DNA of 64,000 nt from Streptomyces sp. WM6386 (lineage in GTDB: Bacteria; Actinomycetota; Actinomycetes; Streptomycetales; Streptomycetaceae): NCBI RefSeq assembly GCF_000972385.1, contig NZ_JXTE01000051.1, forward strand, positions 3,877 to 67,876, read 5' to 3'. Both the position numbers and the translations under genes were made by a program. Below the pieces are notes generated by a model. It made no database searches and was not told the DNA's origin. It saw nothing but the letters and a program-made list of their open reading frames with translations. Of the stretch, positions 18,074 to 28,041 are shown piece after piece; positions within the stretch are counted from its first letter, which is position 1, and every line of letters begins with the position of its first letter.

Positions 18074-19452
18074 TCCGCCCGCCGCAGCACCGCGTACAGC
18101 CCCGCGCTCACCGCGAACCCGACCAGACAGGTGATGTCGCCGAACGACGGCCACTGCTCCGGCACCCATCCGACGTACTTCTCCTGGTTGGAGAAGAGCG
18201 GCACGGACACCACGATGCCGGTCAACAGGGCCGCGATACCCGGCCAGTTGGCGAAGGAGCGGTCGCTGATCCGGAGCGACAGCACCTCGTCCGGCGTCCG
18301 CGCCTGCCGCCACCGCTCGACCAGCACCACCCCGAGCCACGGCCCCACCCAGTACGCGATCACCAGCAGGAACGCCTCGTAGGCGTGCCCCGCGTCCGCC
18401 AGCGACGTCCACGCCGCCGCCGTACCGGCGAGGCCGCACAGCACGACGATGGCGCCCCGGCCGAGCCACGGCGGGAGCTTCAGACCCAGCGAAGTGATGG
18501 ACATGGCCGAGGAGTAGACGTTCAGGGCGTTCGCGGAGACCGCGCCGAGGATGATCGCCAGCAGTACCAAGTGGCTGAGCCAGCTGGGGAGATGGCCGGT
18601 GAAGGCGGCCGTAGGGGTGGCGCCCTCGGGGGCGACGATCGTCGCCGAGGCCGCGCCGATCACCGACACGACCGCGATCGACACGAAGAGACCGACCGCC
18701 GGGTACAGGACCGTCCGGAAGCGGTTCGCCGTGCGCGGGAGGTAACGGGAGTAGTCCGAGGCGCCCGGGTTCCAGCCCGCCGCGTAACCCCAGGCCGTGC
18801 TGAACGCCAGCAGGAAACCGCCGATGCCGCCGCCCGCGCCGGAGCCGCCCAGGTCGGCCTCCTTGAAGGTCCACACCCCGGCCAGCAGGAAGACCACCGC
18901 GAGGGCCGGGAAGGCGTACTTCTCGAAGGCGTGGACGAAGTTGTGGCCGACGAAACCGATCACGATCTCGGCGGCGACCACGACCAGCAGGGAGGGGAGC
19001 GGCCGCAGGTCCGTCAGCGTGTTGAGGGCGAAGGCCGCGCTCACACTGTTCACCGCGAACCAACCGACGCCCGCGACGAGGGCGTTGACGCCCGACGGCA
19101 GCAGATTCCCCCGGTAGCCGAAGGAGAAGCGGCCGATCGCCATCTGCGGAACACCGAACCGCGGACCGTCCAGCGACAGGATCCCCTGCGTCAGCGCGCC
19201 CAGCGCCGTGCCCAGGAGCAGGGCCGCGGTCGCCTGCCAGAAGCTCAGACCGAAGAAGAGGACCGAGATCACGCCGATGTAGACGGTCGCGAACTTGATG
19301 TTCGGAGAGGCCCACGTCCACAGCAGCTGGAGCGGGCTGCCGTGGCGCTCGGAGTCCGGGATCGGTTCCGAGCCGGCCGTCTCGACGGCGATGACCTTGT
19401 CACCGTATGCGGGGGCGATGGCCGTGGCGGAGCCGGCCGGAGCAGTCGTCAT
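18055..19452 (-). CDS. NCS1 family nucleobase permease (cytosine/purine permease-like)
   Basis: A 465-residue transporter with about 12 transmembrane helices. It carries nucleobase:cation symporter-1 features: the N-terminal WTWASPNIKFATV segment, GPRFGVPQMAIGR, VGHNFVHAFEKY and the AGWNPGASDYSRYLP signature. It likely imports cytosine or a purine with a cation. The only related gene nearby is the cytosine deaminase-like gene 8 kb upstream; a joint role is inference. Divergent from the EamA gene across ~170 bases. Confidence 0.88.
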   Translation of the reverse strand: MTTAPAGSATAIAPAYGDKVIAVETAGSEPIPDSERHGSPLQLLWTWASPNIKFATVYIGVISVLFFGLSFWQATAALLLGTALGALTQGILSLDGPRFGVPQMAIGRFSFGYRGNLLPSGVNALVAGVGWFAVNSVSAAFALNTLTDLRPLPSLLVVVAAEIVIGFVGHNFVHAFEKYAFPALAVVFLLAGVWTFKEADLGGSGAGGGIGGFLLAFSTAWGYAAGWNPGASDYSRYLPRTANRFRTVLYPAVGLFVSIAVVSVIGAASATIVAPEGATPTAAFTGHLPSWLSHLVLLAIILGAVSANALNVYSSAMSITSLGLKLPPWLGRGAIVVLCGLAGTAAAWTSLADAGHAYEAFLLVIAYWVGPWLGVVLVERWRQARTPDEVLSLRISDRSFANWPGIAALLTGIVVSVPLFSNQEKYVGWVPEQWPSFGDITCLVGFAVSAGLYAVLRRADQPTSA

Positions 19453-19621
19453 GCGAGGTAAGTGTCCGGTTCCGGGCGGTCGCGGCCCAGAGGCGCACTG
19501 TCCGCTTCGGGAGCCTCACCGGCGTACAACCTGCACGCATCGGCGCCACCGATGGGGGCATCGGCAGGACACCCCACTGGCGCGTGGACCAGCACCGATG
19601 CCCGCTCGTAGCGTCGGGGAC

Positions 19622-20563
19622 ATGACCTCAGAGAGCAAGGGCACAGAGACCAGGGGCATCGCCCAGCTGACGACCGCGATGGTGCTCTCCGGCACCCTCG
19701 GCGTCTTCGTCGTCGAGTCGGGCGCCTCGCCGTTCAACGTCGTCTTCTTCCGCGTCCTGTTCGGCGCCCTCGCGCTCGGCGGCTATGTCATCGCCCGCGG
19801 CTGGCTCCGCGACCACGGCTTCACCCCGCGCACCCTCGGACTCGCCGTCCTGGGCGGGGTGTTCATCGTCTTCAACTGGGTGTTCCTCTTCCAGTCGTAC
19901 GAGAACACGTCGATCTCCGTCGCGACGGTGGTCTACCACACCCAGCCGTTCTACGTCGTAGTGCTGGGCGCCCTGCTCTTCCGCGAGCGGCTGACGGCCG
20001 CCAAGGTCGGCTGGATCGCGCTGGCCTTCGCGGGCCTGACCCTCGTATCGGGCGTGACACCAGGGGACTTCACCAGCGGCGGCACCTATCTCCTCGGCGT
20101 CGGACAGGCGTTGCTCGCCGCCCTCCTCTACGGGCTGTCCACCCTGGTCACCAAGCGCATTACCGGCGTACGCCCCCACCTCATCGCCCTCGTCCAAGTC
20201 CTGGTCGGCATCCCGCTGTTGCTCCCCTTCGCCGACTTCGGCGCGATGGCCGGCGCGGGCGCGGACTGGGGCTGGCTGGTCGGGCTCGGGTTCATCCACA
20301 CGGGCGTCATGTACGTCCTGATGTACGCCGCCTACGCCCAGCTGCCGGTCTCGAAGATCGCCGTACTCGCCTTCGTCTACCCGGCCGTCGCGATGGTCAT
20401 GGACTGGGCGGTGTACGGCCACCACATCGGCCTCGTGCAGTCGCTGGGCGTCCCGCTGATCGTGCTGGCGAGCCTCAAGGTCACCCTGGCCCGCGATCCC
20501 CGGGTCGTCACGTCCCGTCGTACGACGTCTGCTCCCGCACCAGCCGCACCGCAGCCTCGATGA
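19622..20563 (+). CDS. EamA family (DMT) transporter
   Basis: A 313-residue membrane protein with ten predicted transmembrane segments in two EamA repeats (first ending near residue 140, second ending near 290), a drug/metabolite transporter superfamily exporter or importer of unknown substrate. The ATG at 19622 follows a TAGCGT -10-like hexamer by seven bases and TGGACC lies 18 bases before that, predicting a leaderless mRNA. The last 56 bases overlap the end of the converging LysR gene, an unusually long convergent overlap. Confidence 0.88.
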   Translation: MTSESKGTETRGIAQLTTAMVLSGTLGVFVVESGASPFNVVFFRVLFGALALGGYVIARGWLRDHGFTPRTLGLAVLGGVFIVFNWVFLFQSYENTSISVATVVYHTQPFYVVVLGALLFRERLTAAKVGWIALAFAGLTLVSGVTPGDFTSGGTYLLGVGQALLAALLYGLSTLVTKRITGVRPHLIALVQVLVGIPLLLPFADFGAMAGAGADWGWLVGLGFIHTGVMYVLMYAAYAQLPVSKIAVLAFVYPAVAMVMDWAVYGHHIGLVQSLGVPLIVLASLKVTLARDPRVVTSRRTTSAPAPAAPQPR

Positions 20564-21416
20564 ACAGGGTCAGATGGCGTGGCAGGCGCTTCCCCGCCCG
20601 CCACGCCACCTGCGTGTACAGCTGGAACGGCGGCTCCCACGGCAGCTCGACCAACGCCCCGGACGCCAGCTCCGCGTCCACCGTCACCCGGGGCAGCAGC
20701 GCGACACCGAGACCGCCCGCCACACCCCGCTTGGTCGCCTCGATCGTGCCGAACTCCATGAAGGGCGGCGGGGATCCGGTGCGGTGCACGAGCTCGGACT
20801 CGAAGAGGTCGCGGTAGGGGCAGCCGGGTTCGGTGCCGACGAGCTGGACCTCGGTGAGGTCCTCCGTCTTGAGCGTGGGGGTCCGCATGGCGAGGGGATG
20901 GCCGGGCGCGGCGACCAGGACCAGCGGCTCCGGCGCGAGCACCCTGCTCTCCAGCCCCGCGTGCCCGGTCTCCGGCTCCATCAGGAAGCCCACGTCGTAC
21001 GTGCCCTGCCGCAGAGCCTGCCGGGTCTCGTCGCCCAGCGTCGTGCGCAGGGAGAGCCGGACCTTCGGATGGCGGTGGTGGAAGAGCTCCAGGAGCGGCG
21101 GCAGCCGGTAGGAGGTCAGCGACTCCATCGTGCCGACGGCGAGCGTGCCCGAGGGTTCCTCCGCGTCGACGACCGCCGCGCGGGCCTCCTCGCTCAGCTC
21201 GATGATCTGGCGGGCGTACGGCAGCAGCCGCTCACCGGCCTGTGTCAGCCGGATGCGGCTGCCGAGCCGGTCGAAGAGCGGGGTGCCCAGGGAATCCTCC
21301 AGGGCGCGGATCTGGCTGGTCACGCTGGACTGCGCGTAGTTCAGCTCGGCCGCGGCCCGGGTGAAGCTCAGGACGGTCGCGACCTTCTCGAAGGTGACGA
21401 GCAGCCGCAGCTCCAT
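20508..21416 (-). CDS. LysR family transcriptional regulator
   Basis: A 302-residue LysR-type regulator: N-terminal winged HTH ([40 protein letters not shown]) and a periplasmic-binding-like effector domain. Start ATG overlaps the stop of the upstream PLDc_N gene by one base (TGATG), so they are an operon. LysR proteins often control a neighbouring transporter; the EamA gene facing it is a candidate, though it is convergent rather than divergent. Confidence 0.92.
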   Translation of the reverse strand: MELRLLVTFEKVATVLSFTRAAAELNYAQSSVTSQIRALEDSLGTPLFDRLGSRIRLTQAGERLLPYARQIIELSEEARAAVVDAEEPSGTLAVGTMESLTSYRLPPLLELFHHRHPKVRLSLRTTLGDETRQALRQGTYDVGFLMEPETGHAGLESRVLAPEPLVLVAAPGHPLAMRTPTLKTEDLTEVQLVGTEPGCPYRDLFESELVHRTGSPPPFMEFGTIEATKRGVAGGLGVALLPRVTVDAELASGALVELPWEPPFQLYTQVAWRAGKRLPRHLTLFIEAAVRLVREQTSYDGT

Positions 21417-21736
21417 CAGCCGTCCTTGGAGCCGTCCTCGCCGCGCTCCTTCTTCTCCTCGCCCAGGGACTTCAGGAAATCGGGGTTGTCGTCGGGGGCG
21501 ACCCACTGGCCGCGCCCGCCCCGCTCCCGCACACCGGACCAGCCCTCGGCCGCAGGGCTGCGCTTCTTGCCCGCGATCAGCCACGAGATCGAGCCGACGA
21601 GCGGGAACAGCAGCACGAGGATGGCCCACAGCGGCTTGGGCATGTGGCGGACGTCCTCCTCCTTCGTGCTGATGCAGTCGATGAACGTGTACACGCTCAG
21701 CGCCAGTGGGACGAGGAACATCAGCACCCGGAGCAT
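21416..21736 (-). CDS. PLDc_N domain small membrane protein
   Basis: A 106-residue protein with two transmembrane helices ([39 protein letters not shown]) joined by a short basic loop ending RHMPKPLWA, the PLDc_N (cardiolipin synthase N-terminal-like) pattern, followed by a charged cytoplasmic tail. No phospholipase D HKD catalytic motif, so it is a stand-alone membrane module of unknown role. Coupled to the downstream LysR gene by a one-base stop/start overlap and divergent from the menaquinone decarboxylase gene. Confidence 0.82.
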   Translation of the reverse strand: MLRVLMFLVPLALSVYTFIDCISTKEEDVRHMPKPLWAILVLLFPLVGSISWLIAGKKRSPAAEGWSGVRERGGRGQWVAPDDNPDFLKSLGEEKKERGEDGSKDG

Positions 21737-21823
21737 GGGTCCTCTCCAGCGAAACGGTCGACGGGCCGGGGGCACGGCCCCCGGGTTCAGGCCCAGGGTA
21801 GCCGCTCGGGGATACTTGACCCC

Positions 21824-23281
21824 ATGGCTTACGACGATCTTCGCTCGCTGCTCAGGGCCCTGGAGCGCGAGGGCGACCTCAAGCGCATCAAGGCCGAGGT
21901 GGATCCGTACTTGGAGGTCGGGGAGATCGTCGACCGGGTGCAGAAGTCCGGGGGTCCGGCGCTGCTCTTCGAGAACGTGAAGGGCTCCGCGATGCCCCTC
22001 GCGATGAACGTCTTCGGGACCGACCGGCGGCTGCTGAAGGCGCTGGGCCTGAAGTCGTACGCCGAGATCTCGGAGAAGATCGGCGGCCTGCTGCGGCCCG
22101 AACTGCCGCACGGCTTCGTGGGGGTGCGCGAGGCCTTCGGGAAGCTCGGTGCGATGGCGCACGTGCCGCCGAAGAAGGTGAAGTCCGGGGACGCGCCGGT
22201 GCAGGAGGTCGTCCTCACCGGCGACGACGTCGACCTGGACCAGCTCCCCGCCCTCTTCACCTGGCCGCAGGACGGCGGCTCCTTCTTCAACCTGGGCCTG
22301 ACCCACACCAAGGACCCGGAGTCCGGGATCCGCAACCTCGGTCTGTACCGGCTCCAGCGCCACGACAAGCGCACGATCGGCATGCACTGGCAGATCCACA
22401 AGGACAGCCGCAACCACTACCAGGTCGCGGCGCGGCGGGGCGAGCGACTTCCGGTCGCGATCGCCTTCGGGTGCCCGCCGGCCGTGTCGTACGCCTCCAC
22501 CGCGCCGCTCCCCGGCGACATCGACGAGTACCTCTTCGCCGGCTTCCTCGCGGGCAAGCGGATCGAGATGGTCGACTGCAAGACGGTGCCGCTCCAGGTG
22601 CCGGCGCAGGCGGAGGTCGTGATCGAGGGCTGGCTGGAGCCGGGCGAGATGCTGCCCGAGGGCCCCTTCGGCGACCACACGGGGTTCTACACCCCGCAGG
22701 AGCCGTTCCCGGCGCTGAAGATCGACTGCGTGACGATGCGGAAGCGGCCGCTGCTCCAGTCGATCGTGGTGGGCAGGCCCCCGACGGAGGACGGCCCGCT
22801 GGGCAAGGCGACGGAGCGCTTCTTCCTCCCCCTGCTGAAGATCATCGTCCCGGACATCGTGGACTACCACCTGCCCGAGGCGGGCGGCTTCCACAACTGC
22901 GCGATCGTCTCGATCGACAAGAAGTACCCCAAACACGCCCAGAAGGTGATGCACGCGATCTGGGGTGCCCACATGATGTCCCTCACCAAGCTGATCGTGG
23001 TGGTCGACTCCGACTGCGACGTCCACGACCTTCACGAGGTCGCGTGGCGCGCCCTCGGCAACACGGACTACGCGCGCGACCTCTCGGTCGTCGAGGGTCC
23101 GGTCGACCATCTCGACCACGCCTCCTACCAGCAGTTCTGGGGCGGTAAGGCGGGGATCGACGCGACGAAGAAGTGGCCCGAGGAGGGCTACACCCGTGAC
23201 GGAGGCTGGCCCGACATGGTGTTGTCCGACCCGGAGACGGCGGCGACGGTCGACCGACGCTGGAAGGAATACGGACTGTGA
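21824..23281 (+). CDS. mqnL: Menaquinone biosynthesis decarboxylase, UbiD family
   Basis: A 485-residue UbiD-family decarboxylase that uses prenylated FMN. In the futalosine pathway it removes the carboxyl group of (prenylated) 1,4-dihydroxy-6-naphthoate. Characteristic segments are [18 protein letters not shown], the cofactor/metal region [22 protein letters not shown] and the acidic [16 protein letters not shown] at 21824 with homology from the first residues. Its stop overlaps the GTG of the prenyltransferase gene, and the UbiX gene that makes the prenyl-FMN cofactor lies 1.6 kb downstream, so the pathway assignment is firm. Confidence 0.93.
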   Translation: MAYDDLRSLLRALEREGDLKRIKAEVDPYLEVGEIVDRVQKSGGPALLFENVKGSAMPLAMNVFGTDRRLLKALGLKSYAEISEKIGGLLRPELPHGFVGVREAFGKLGAMAHVPPKKVKSGDAPVQEVVLTGDDVDLDQLPALFTWPQDGGSFFNLGLTHTKDPESGIRNLGLYRLQRHDKRTIGMHWQIHKDSRNHYQVAARRGERLPVAIAFGCPPAVSYASTAPLPGDIDEYLFAGFLAGKRIEMVDCKTVPLQVPAQAEVVIEGWLEPGEMLPEGPFGDHTGFYTPQEPFPALKIDCVTMRKRPLLQSIVVGRPPTEDGPLGKATERFFLPLLKIIVPDIVDYHLPEAGGFHNCAIVSIDKKYPKHAQKVMHAIWGAHMMSLTKLIVVVDSDCDVHDLHEVAWRALGNTDYARDLSVVEGPVDHLDHASYQQFWGGKAGIDATKKWPEEGYTRDGGWPDMVLSDPETAATVDRRWKEYGL

Positions 23282-24180
23282 GTTCAGCTTCAGCCGCGAT
23301 CCCGCAGCCGGGACGCACCAAGGCGTTCCTGCGCCTGGTGATGATCGAGCACTCGGTCTTCGCGCTCCCCTTCGCGTACATCGCCGCGCTCACCGCGATG
23401 TTCCAGATGGACAGGAACATCCACTGGGGCCGGCTGCTCCTGGTGACGATCTGCATGGTCGGCCTGCGCACCTTCGCGATGGCCGTCAACCGGATCATCG
23501 ACCGCGAGATCGACGCGCGGAATCCCCGGACAGCCCAGCGCGAGCTGGTGACCGGCGCGATGTCGGTGCGCCACGCCTGGACGGGGGCGCTGGTCGCGGT
23601 CGTGGTCTTCCTGGGCTCGGCGGCCCTGCTGAACCCGCTCTGCCTGGCCCTGGCCCCCGTCGCGGTGATCCCGATGGTGGTCTACCCCTACGGCAAACGG
23701 TTCACGAACTTCCCGCAGGCCATCCTGGGCCTCGCCCAGGCCATGGGCCCGGTCGGCGGCTGGCTGGCCATCACCGGCGAGTGGTCCTGGGACGCGGTGA
23801 TCCTCGGCCTCGCGGTCGGCATCTGGATCGGCGGCTTCGACCTGATCTACGCCTGCCAGGACGTGGAGACCGACCGCGAGATCGGTGTCATGTCGGTCCC
23901 GGCCCGCTTCGGCATCCCGGCGGCGATCTGGGGCGCCCGCGTGTGCCACGCGCTGACGACGGCGCTGCTGCTCTGGTACGCGGTGGCCACGGACGCGGGC
24001 GGGTTCTTCTGGTTCGGCCTGATGATCGTCGCCGCCGCGTTCGTGTACGAGCACAACATCGTCCGCCCGACTGATCTGTCCCGGCTGAACAGGGCGTTCT
24101 TCAGCGTCAACGGGTTCATCGGGATCGCCCTGTTCGTGTGCGCGCTGCTCGATCTGCTGGTGCGCGGCCTCACGGTGTGA
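23278..24180 (+). CDS. mqnP: UbiA family prenyltransferase of menaquinone biosynthesis
   Basis: A 300-residue polytopic membrane enzyme. The first Asp-rich motif is [12 protein letters not shown] (about residue 78) and the second is [14 protein letters not shown] (about 195), which bind the Mg-diphosphate of the polyprenyl donor. It attaches the isoprenoid side chain in the futalosine menaquinone route, acting next to the UbiD-like decarboxylase, to which it is coupled by GTGA overlap. About nine transmembrane helices. Its 3' end overlaps the converging rhomboid gene by 11 bases. Confidence 0.93.
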   Translation: MSSASAAIPQPGRTKAFLRLVMIEHSVFALPFAYIAALTAMFQMDRNIHWGRLLLVTICMVGLRTFAMAVNRIIDREIDARNPRTAQRELVTGAMSVRHAWTGALVAVVVFLGSAALLNPLCLALAPVAVIPMVVYPYGKRFTNFPQAILGLAQAMGPVGGWLAITGEWSWDAVILGLAVGIWIGGFDLIYACQDVETDREIGVMSVPARFGIPAAIWGARVCHALTTALLLWYAVATDAGGFFWFGLMIVAAAFVYEHNIVRPTDLSRLNRAFFSVNGFIGIALFVCALLDLLVRGLTV

Positions 24181-24772
24181 GCGCAGGGGCGGTGGCGCGG
24201 CGCCGGAACACGAACGCCGCCGCCACGCCCGCGACCAGGCCCAGCAGATGCCCTTGCCAGCTGACCCCCGTCTGGGTCGGCGCCAGGCCCGTCAGTATCG
24301 AGCTGCCCCAGACGGCACCGACGAGCAGGCCGGCCAGGACGCCGAGCAGTCGTCGCTCCACGAAACCGCTGACCAGCAGGAAGCCGAAGAGGCCGAAGAT
24401 CAGGCCCGAGGCGCCGGCGGTGTTGGTGCGGTCGGGGGCTATGAGCCAGACGCCCAGCCCGTCGGCCACGATGACCAGCGCGCAGACCGCGAGGAAGCGG
24501 CGGATGCCGCCGAGGGCCGCGAGGAAGCCTATGACCAGCAGCGGGACGGTGTTCGCCGCCACGTGGGCCCAGCCGAAGTGGATGAACGAGGCCGGGACCA
24601 CGTCGATCAGTTCCGAGGGCTCGCGCGGCACGATGCCGAAGTCGTCCAGCGCGTGGCCGCTCACCACGTCCACGACTTCCAGCAGCCACAGCAGCGCGAC
24701 CCAGCCCAGCATCAGCTTGGCCGCGGTCCGCGCACGGTCGCCTCGCGACTGCTCCAGCCCGGTACCGGACAT
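24170..24772 (-). CDS. Rhomboid family intramembrane serine protease
   Basis: A 200-residue membrane protein with six transmembrane segments. Rhomboid marks are HVAANTVPLL (the conserved His/Asn region of helix 2), the catalytic GASGLIFG (Ser near 127) and the second catalytic His in SWQGHLLGL (near 177). It would cleave single-pass membrane proteins within the bilayer; substrate unknown. The ATG at 24772 is supported by similarity starting soon after. Divergent from ubiX, convergent with the prenyltransferase. Confidence 0.9.
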   Translation of the reverse strand: MSGTGLEQSRGDRARTAAKLMLGWVALLWLLEVVDVVSGHALDDFGIVPREPSELIDVVPASFIHFGWAHVAANTVPLLVIGFLAALGGIRRFLAVCALVIVADGLGVWLIAPDRTNTAGASGLIFGLFGFLLVSGFVERRLLGVLAGLLVGAVWGSSILTGLAPTQTGVSWQGHLLGLVAGVAAAFVFRRRATAPALTP

Positions 24773-24853
24773 GGCAACCCCCAATCCCCTCCGGAGAACG
24801 GCCAGACCCCCTTGACCGGTTCCCACCCTGCGACGCCGGATAGGCTCGGGGGT

Positions 24854-25543
24854 GTGAACCCAGCCAAGCCAGGAGAGACACGGCGTACGCCTTGGATCGT
24901 AGGGGTGTCCGGCGCTTCCGGCACCCCGTATGCCGCGTCCGTGCTGCGCGCGCTCCTCGACGCCGGCGAGAGCGTCGACCTGGTCGTCAGCCGGGCCTCG
25001 CGGCTCACGCTGCTGGACGAGACGGGGATCTCCTTCAGGGACGCGCACTGGCAGGACGACCTGCGGGAATGGCTGGCCAGGGGGGCCGACGGCAAGCCGG
25101 GAAGCTTTGCCATCGACGCCGGTATCGAGCGGGTGCGGTACTGGGCCGCCGGGGACCTGGCCGCGGGGCCGTCCTCGGGGTCGTATCCCGTCAAAGGGAT
25201 GCTGATCGTGCCCGCCTCGACCGGCTGTGTCGCCGGTGTCGCCCTCGGGCTCTCCAAGGACCTGCTGCAGCGTGCGGCGAGCGTGACCCTCAAGGAGGGG
25301 CGCAAGCTGGTGGTAGCCGTTCGGGAGACCCCGCTGAACGGTCAGACGCTCCGGCACCTGGTGACCCTGGACGACGCGGGCGCCACCGTGGTGCCTGCCT
25401 CGCCCGCCTTCTACGCGGGGGCGACGCACATCCAGGACCTGGTGGACTTCGTCGCCGGACGGGTCCTCGACGCGGCGGGCGTCGAGCACCGGCTCTACCG
25501 CCGCTGGAAGGGCGAACTAGGCGGCGGGACCCACACGACGTGA
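24854..25543 (+). CDS. ubiX: UbiX family flavin prenyltransferase
   Basis: A 229-residue flavoprotein that makes prenylated FMN, the cofactor of UbiD-type decarboxylases. It has the N-terminal GVSGASGTPYAASVLRAL Rossmann-like FMN loop, the VPASTGCVAGVALGLSKDLL segment (here the family's usual CS-MKTLA region is varied) and the RETPLNGQTLRHL motif. An insertion around residues 60-95 makes it longer than E. coli UbiX (189). GTG at 24854 follows TAGGCT by seven bases, pointing to a leaderless or near-leaderless mRNA. It serves the UbiD-like decarboxylase upstream. Confidence 0.92.
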   Translation: MNPAKPGETRRTPWIVGVSGASGTPYAASVLRALLDAGESVDLVVSRASRLTLLDETGISFRDAHWQDDLREWLARGADGKPGSFAIDAGIERVRYWAAGDLAAGPSSGSYPVKGMLIVPASTGCVAGVALGLSKDLLQRAASVTLKEGRKLVVAVRETPLNGQTLRHLVTLDDAGATVVPASPAFYAGATHIQDLVDFVAGRVLDAAGVEHRLYRRWKGELGGGTHTT

Positions 25544-25622
25544 ACGCCGTCTGAGCACGTCGCAGCAGGTCAGCAGTACCTCTCATCACTTCGGGAACTT
25601 TTCAGCGGAAGGCTTCGATCGC

Positions 25623-26078
25623 ATGGACGCGGTGGACAGGCAGCTCATCCAGGCCCTGAGGGAGAACGGCCGGGCCTCCTACGCGGAGCTGGGGCGCCTC
25701 GTCGGTCTGTCGGGACCCAGTGTCACCGACCGCATCAACCGGCTGGAGGCGGCCGGCGTCATCACCGGTTACCGCGCCACCGTCGACTCCGCCTCGCTCG
25801 GCCTCGGCGTCACCGCGCTGATCGGCATCTCCCTCTCCGACGCCACCGACCACGAGGACGTGGCCCGCCGGCTCAAGGACCTCGGCGAGATCGAGGACTG
25901 CTGGTTCATCGCCGGCGACGACTCGTACATGCTCAAGGTGCGGGCAGCCGATGTCGACGGCCTGGAGAAGACCATCCGGCGGCTCAGCGGCACGAAGGGC
26001 GTCTCGCGGACCCGTACCACCATCGTGCTCTCCACGAAGTGGGAGAACCGGGTCGGAGAGCTTCCCGAAGAGGCGTAG
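25623..26078 (+). CDS. Lrp/AsnC family transcriptional regulator
   Basis: A 151-residue regulator with an N-terminal AsnC-type HTH (DAVDRQLIQALRENGRASYA, ELGRLVGLSGPSVTDRINRL) and a C-terminal RAM ligand-binding domain (residues ~65-140). It lies between ubiX and mqnE on the same strand with gaps of 79 and 38 bases, so it is probably co-transcribed with mqnE. Family members respond to amino acids or related small molecules; a role in menaquinone control is possible but inferred from position only. Confidence 0.92.
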   Translation: MDAVDRQLIQALRENGRASYAELGRLVGLSGPSVTDRINRLEAAGVITGYRATVDSASLGLGVTALIGISLSDATDHEDVARRLKDLGEIEDCWFIAGDDSYMLKVRAADVDGLEKTIRRLSGTKGVSRTRTTIVLSTKWENRVGELPEEA

Positions 26079-26116
26079 ACGTACGGTTGGACAGGTCGTC
26101 GGAGAAAGGTTGTGAC

Positions 26117-27280
26117 ATGGACGTCGGGCTCAGGCGCGAGCTGGAGGAGAAGGTACGGGCGGGCGTTCGCCTGACCCGCGAGGACGGCATCGCGCTCTAC
26201 GCGTCGGACGACCTGGCCTGGCTCGGCGGACTCGCGCACGAGGTGCGGACGCGGAAGAACGGCGACGTCGTCCACTTCAACGTCAACCGCCATCTCAACA
26301 TGACCAACGTGTGCACGGCGTCCTGCGCCTACTGCTCCTTCCAGCGCAAGCCGGGCGAGAAGGACGCGTACACGATGCGCATCGAGGAGGCGGTGAAGCT
26401 CGCCAAGGCGATGGAGGGCGAGAACCTCACCGAGCTCCACATCGTCAACGGCCTGCACCCGAACCTGCCGTGGCGCTACTACCCGCGGTCCCTGCGGGAG
26501 CTGAAGGCCGCGCTGCCGAACGTCTCGCTGAAGGCCTTCACGGCGACCGAGATCCACCACTTCGAGACGATCAGCGGGCTGTCGGCGTCGGAGATCCTGG
26601 ACGAGCTCATCGACGCCGGTCTGGAGTCCCTCACCGGCGGTGGCGCCGAGATCTTCGACTGGGAGGTCCGCCAGCACATCGTGGATCACCGGACGCACTG
26701 GGAGGACTGGTCGCGCATCCACCGCCTGGCGCACGAGAAGGGGCTCAAGACCCCGTCCACCATGCTCTACGGCCACATCGAGGAGCCGAAGCACCGGGTG
26801 GACCACGTGCTGCGCCTGCGTGAGCTCCAGGACGAGACCGGCGGCTTCCAGGTCTTCATCCCGCTGCGCTACCAGCACGACTTCGTCGACGTGAAGGACG
26901 GCAAGGTCCGCAACCGCCTCCAGGCACGCACGCAGATGGCGACCGGCGCGGAGGCGCTGAAGACCTTCGCGGTCTCCCGTCTGCTCTTCGACAACGTCCC
27001 GCACGTCAAGGTCTTCTGGGTCATGCACGGCGTCCAGACCGCCCAGCTGGCCCTCCAGCACGGTGCGGACGACATGGACGGTTCGGTCGTCGAGTACAAG
27101 ATCACCCACGACGCGGACAACTACGGCACGCCGAACAAGCTGACGCGTGAGGACCTCCTGGACCTGATCCGGGACGCCGGATTCCGGCCGGTGGAGCGGA
27201 ACACGCGGTACGAGGTGCTTCGCGAGTACGACGGTCCTGATCCGGCGCGTAGGGAGTCCCCTCAGCCGATGCGGGTGTGA
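26117..27280 (+). CDS. mqnE: Aminofutalosine synthase (radical SAM)
   Basis: A 387-residue radical SAM enzyme that joins SAM's adenosyl group to the enolpyruvyl-benzoate product of MqnA, giving 6-amino-6-deoxyfutalosine, step two of the futalosine pathway. The [4Fe-4S] motif CTASCAYCSFQ is at about residues 66-76; LTELHIVNGLHPNLPW and LTGGGAEIFDWEVR are typical of MqnE rather than MqnC. ATG at 26117 has GGAGAAAGG upstream. MqnA is encoded 18 kb away at 45011; MqnB-MqnD are not in the window. Confidence 0.95.
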   Translation: MDVGLRRELEEKVRAGVRLTREDGIALYASDDLAWLGGLAHEVRTRKNGDVVHFNVNRHLNMTNVCTASCAYCSFQRKPGEKDAYTMRIEEAVKLAKAMEGENLTELHIVNGLHPNLPWRYYPRSLRELKAALPNVSLKAFTATEIHHFETISGLSASEILDELIDAGLESLTGGGAEIFDWEVRQHIVDHRTHWEDWSRIHRLAHEKGLKTPSTMLYGHIEEPKHRVDHVLRLRELQDETGGFQVFIPLRYQHDFVDVKDGKVRNRLQARTQMATGAEALKTFAVSRLLFDNVPHVKVFWVMHGVQTAQLALQHGADDMDGSVVEYKITHDADNYGTPNKLTREDLLDLIRDAGFRPVERNTRYEVLREYDGPDPARRESPQPMRV

Positions 27281-27366
27281 GGGCGCCGTATTCGACTGCG
27301 CGACCAGCCCCCACCGCCCCGCACTCGGCATGAGTCCGATCGCCCCCCGGCGGGTACCCGGCCCTC

Positions 27367-28014
27367 ATGGCGTCCGAGGACGAATACACCGCCGAGCCCT
27401 TCCTCCCTGAGAACCCGGGGAAGGCGACGCTCACCGCCCTGCGCCGGGCGGCGGCCGACTGCCAAGGCTGCCCCCTGCACCGGGACGCCACCCAGACCGT
27501 CTTCGGCGAGGGCGGCGCGGACGCCCGCGTCATGCTCGTCGGCGAGCAACCCGGCGACCAGGAGGACCGGCAGGGGAAGCCTTTCGTCGGGCCCGCGGGC
27601 AAGCTGCTCGAGCGGGCGCTCGCCGAGGCCGGTATCGACCCGGCGGACGCGTATGTCACCAACGCCGTGAAGCACTTCAAGTTCACGCGGGCCGAGCCCC
27701 GCAAGCGGCGTATCCACAAGGCCCCCACCCTCCGTGAGATGACCGCCTGCGGCCCGTGGCTGGAAGCCGAACTGAGCGTTGTGGAACCGGAGTTGATCGT
27801 GGTCCTCGGCGCCACCGCGGGCAAGGCGCTGCTCGGTTCGTCGTTCCGGGTCACGCAGGAGCGGGGGGCCGTTCTGGAGCGGGAGATCCACGGCCGCGAG
27901 GAGCGGCTGGTCGCCACCGTGCACCCCTCCTCCGTCCTGCGGTCCGAGGACCGCGAGGCCGCCTACCAGGGGCTCGTCTCCGATCTACGGGTGGCGGCCC
28001 GCGCTCTGGGGTGA
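27367..28014 (+). CDS. udgX: UdgX-type uracil-DNA binding protein/glycosylase
   Basis: A 215-residue member of the uracil-DNA glycosylase superfamily, UdgX class. Cysteines for the Fe-S cluster are in CQGCP near residue 32-35 and elsewhere (AVKH, TACGPW). Motif A is GEQPGDQEDRQG and the end motif is VHPSSVLR. The defining R-loop KRRIHKAP is at residues 113-120, with the His (about H117) that in mycobacterial UdgX forms a covalent bond to the uracil site in DNA. It should bind and trap uracil in DNA. It is a monocistronic gene between mqnE and a GNAT gene. Confidence 0.92.
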   Translation: MASEDEYTAEPFLPENPGKATLTALRRAAADCQGCPLHRDATQTVFGEGGADARVMLVGEQPGDQEDRQGKPFVGPAGKLLERALAEAGIDPADAYVTNAVKHFKFTRAEPRKRRIHKAPTLREMTACGPWLEAELSVVEPELIVVLGATAGKALLGSSFRVTQERGAVLEREIHGREERLVATVHPSSVLRSEDREAAYQGLVSDLRVAARALG

Positions 28015-28041
28015 TCGGAGGCCGTTTTAGACTCGTGGCCC

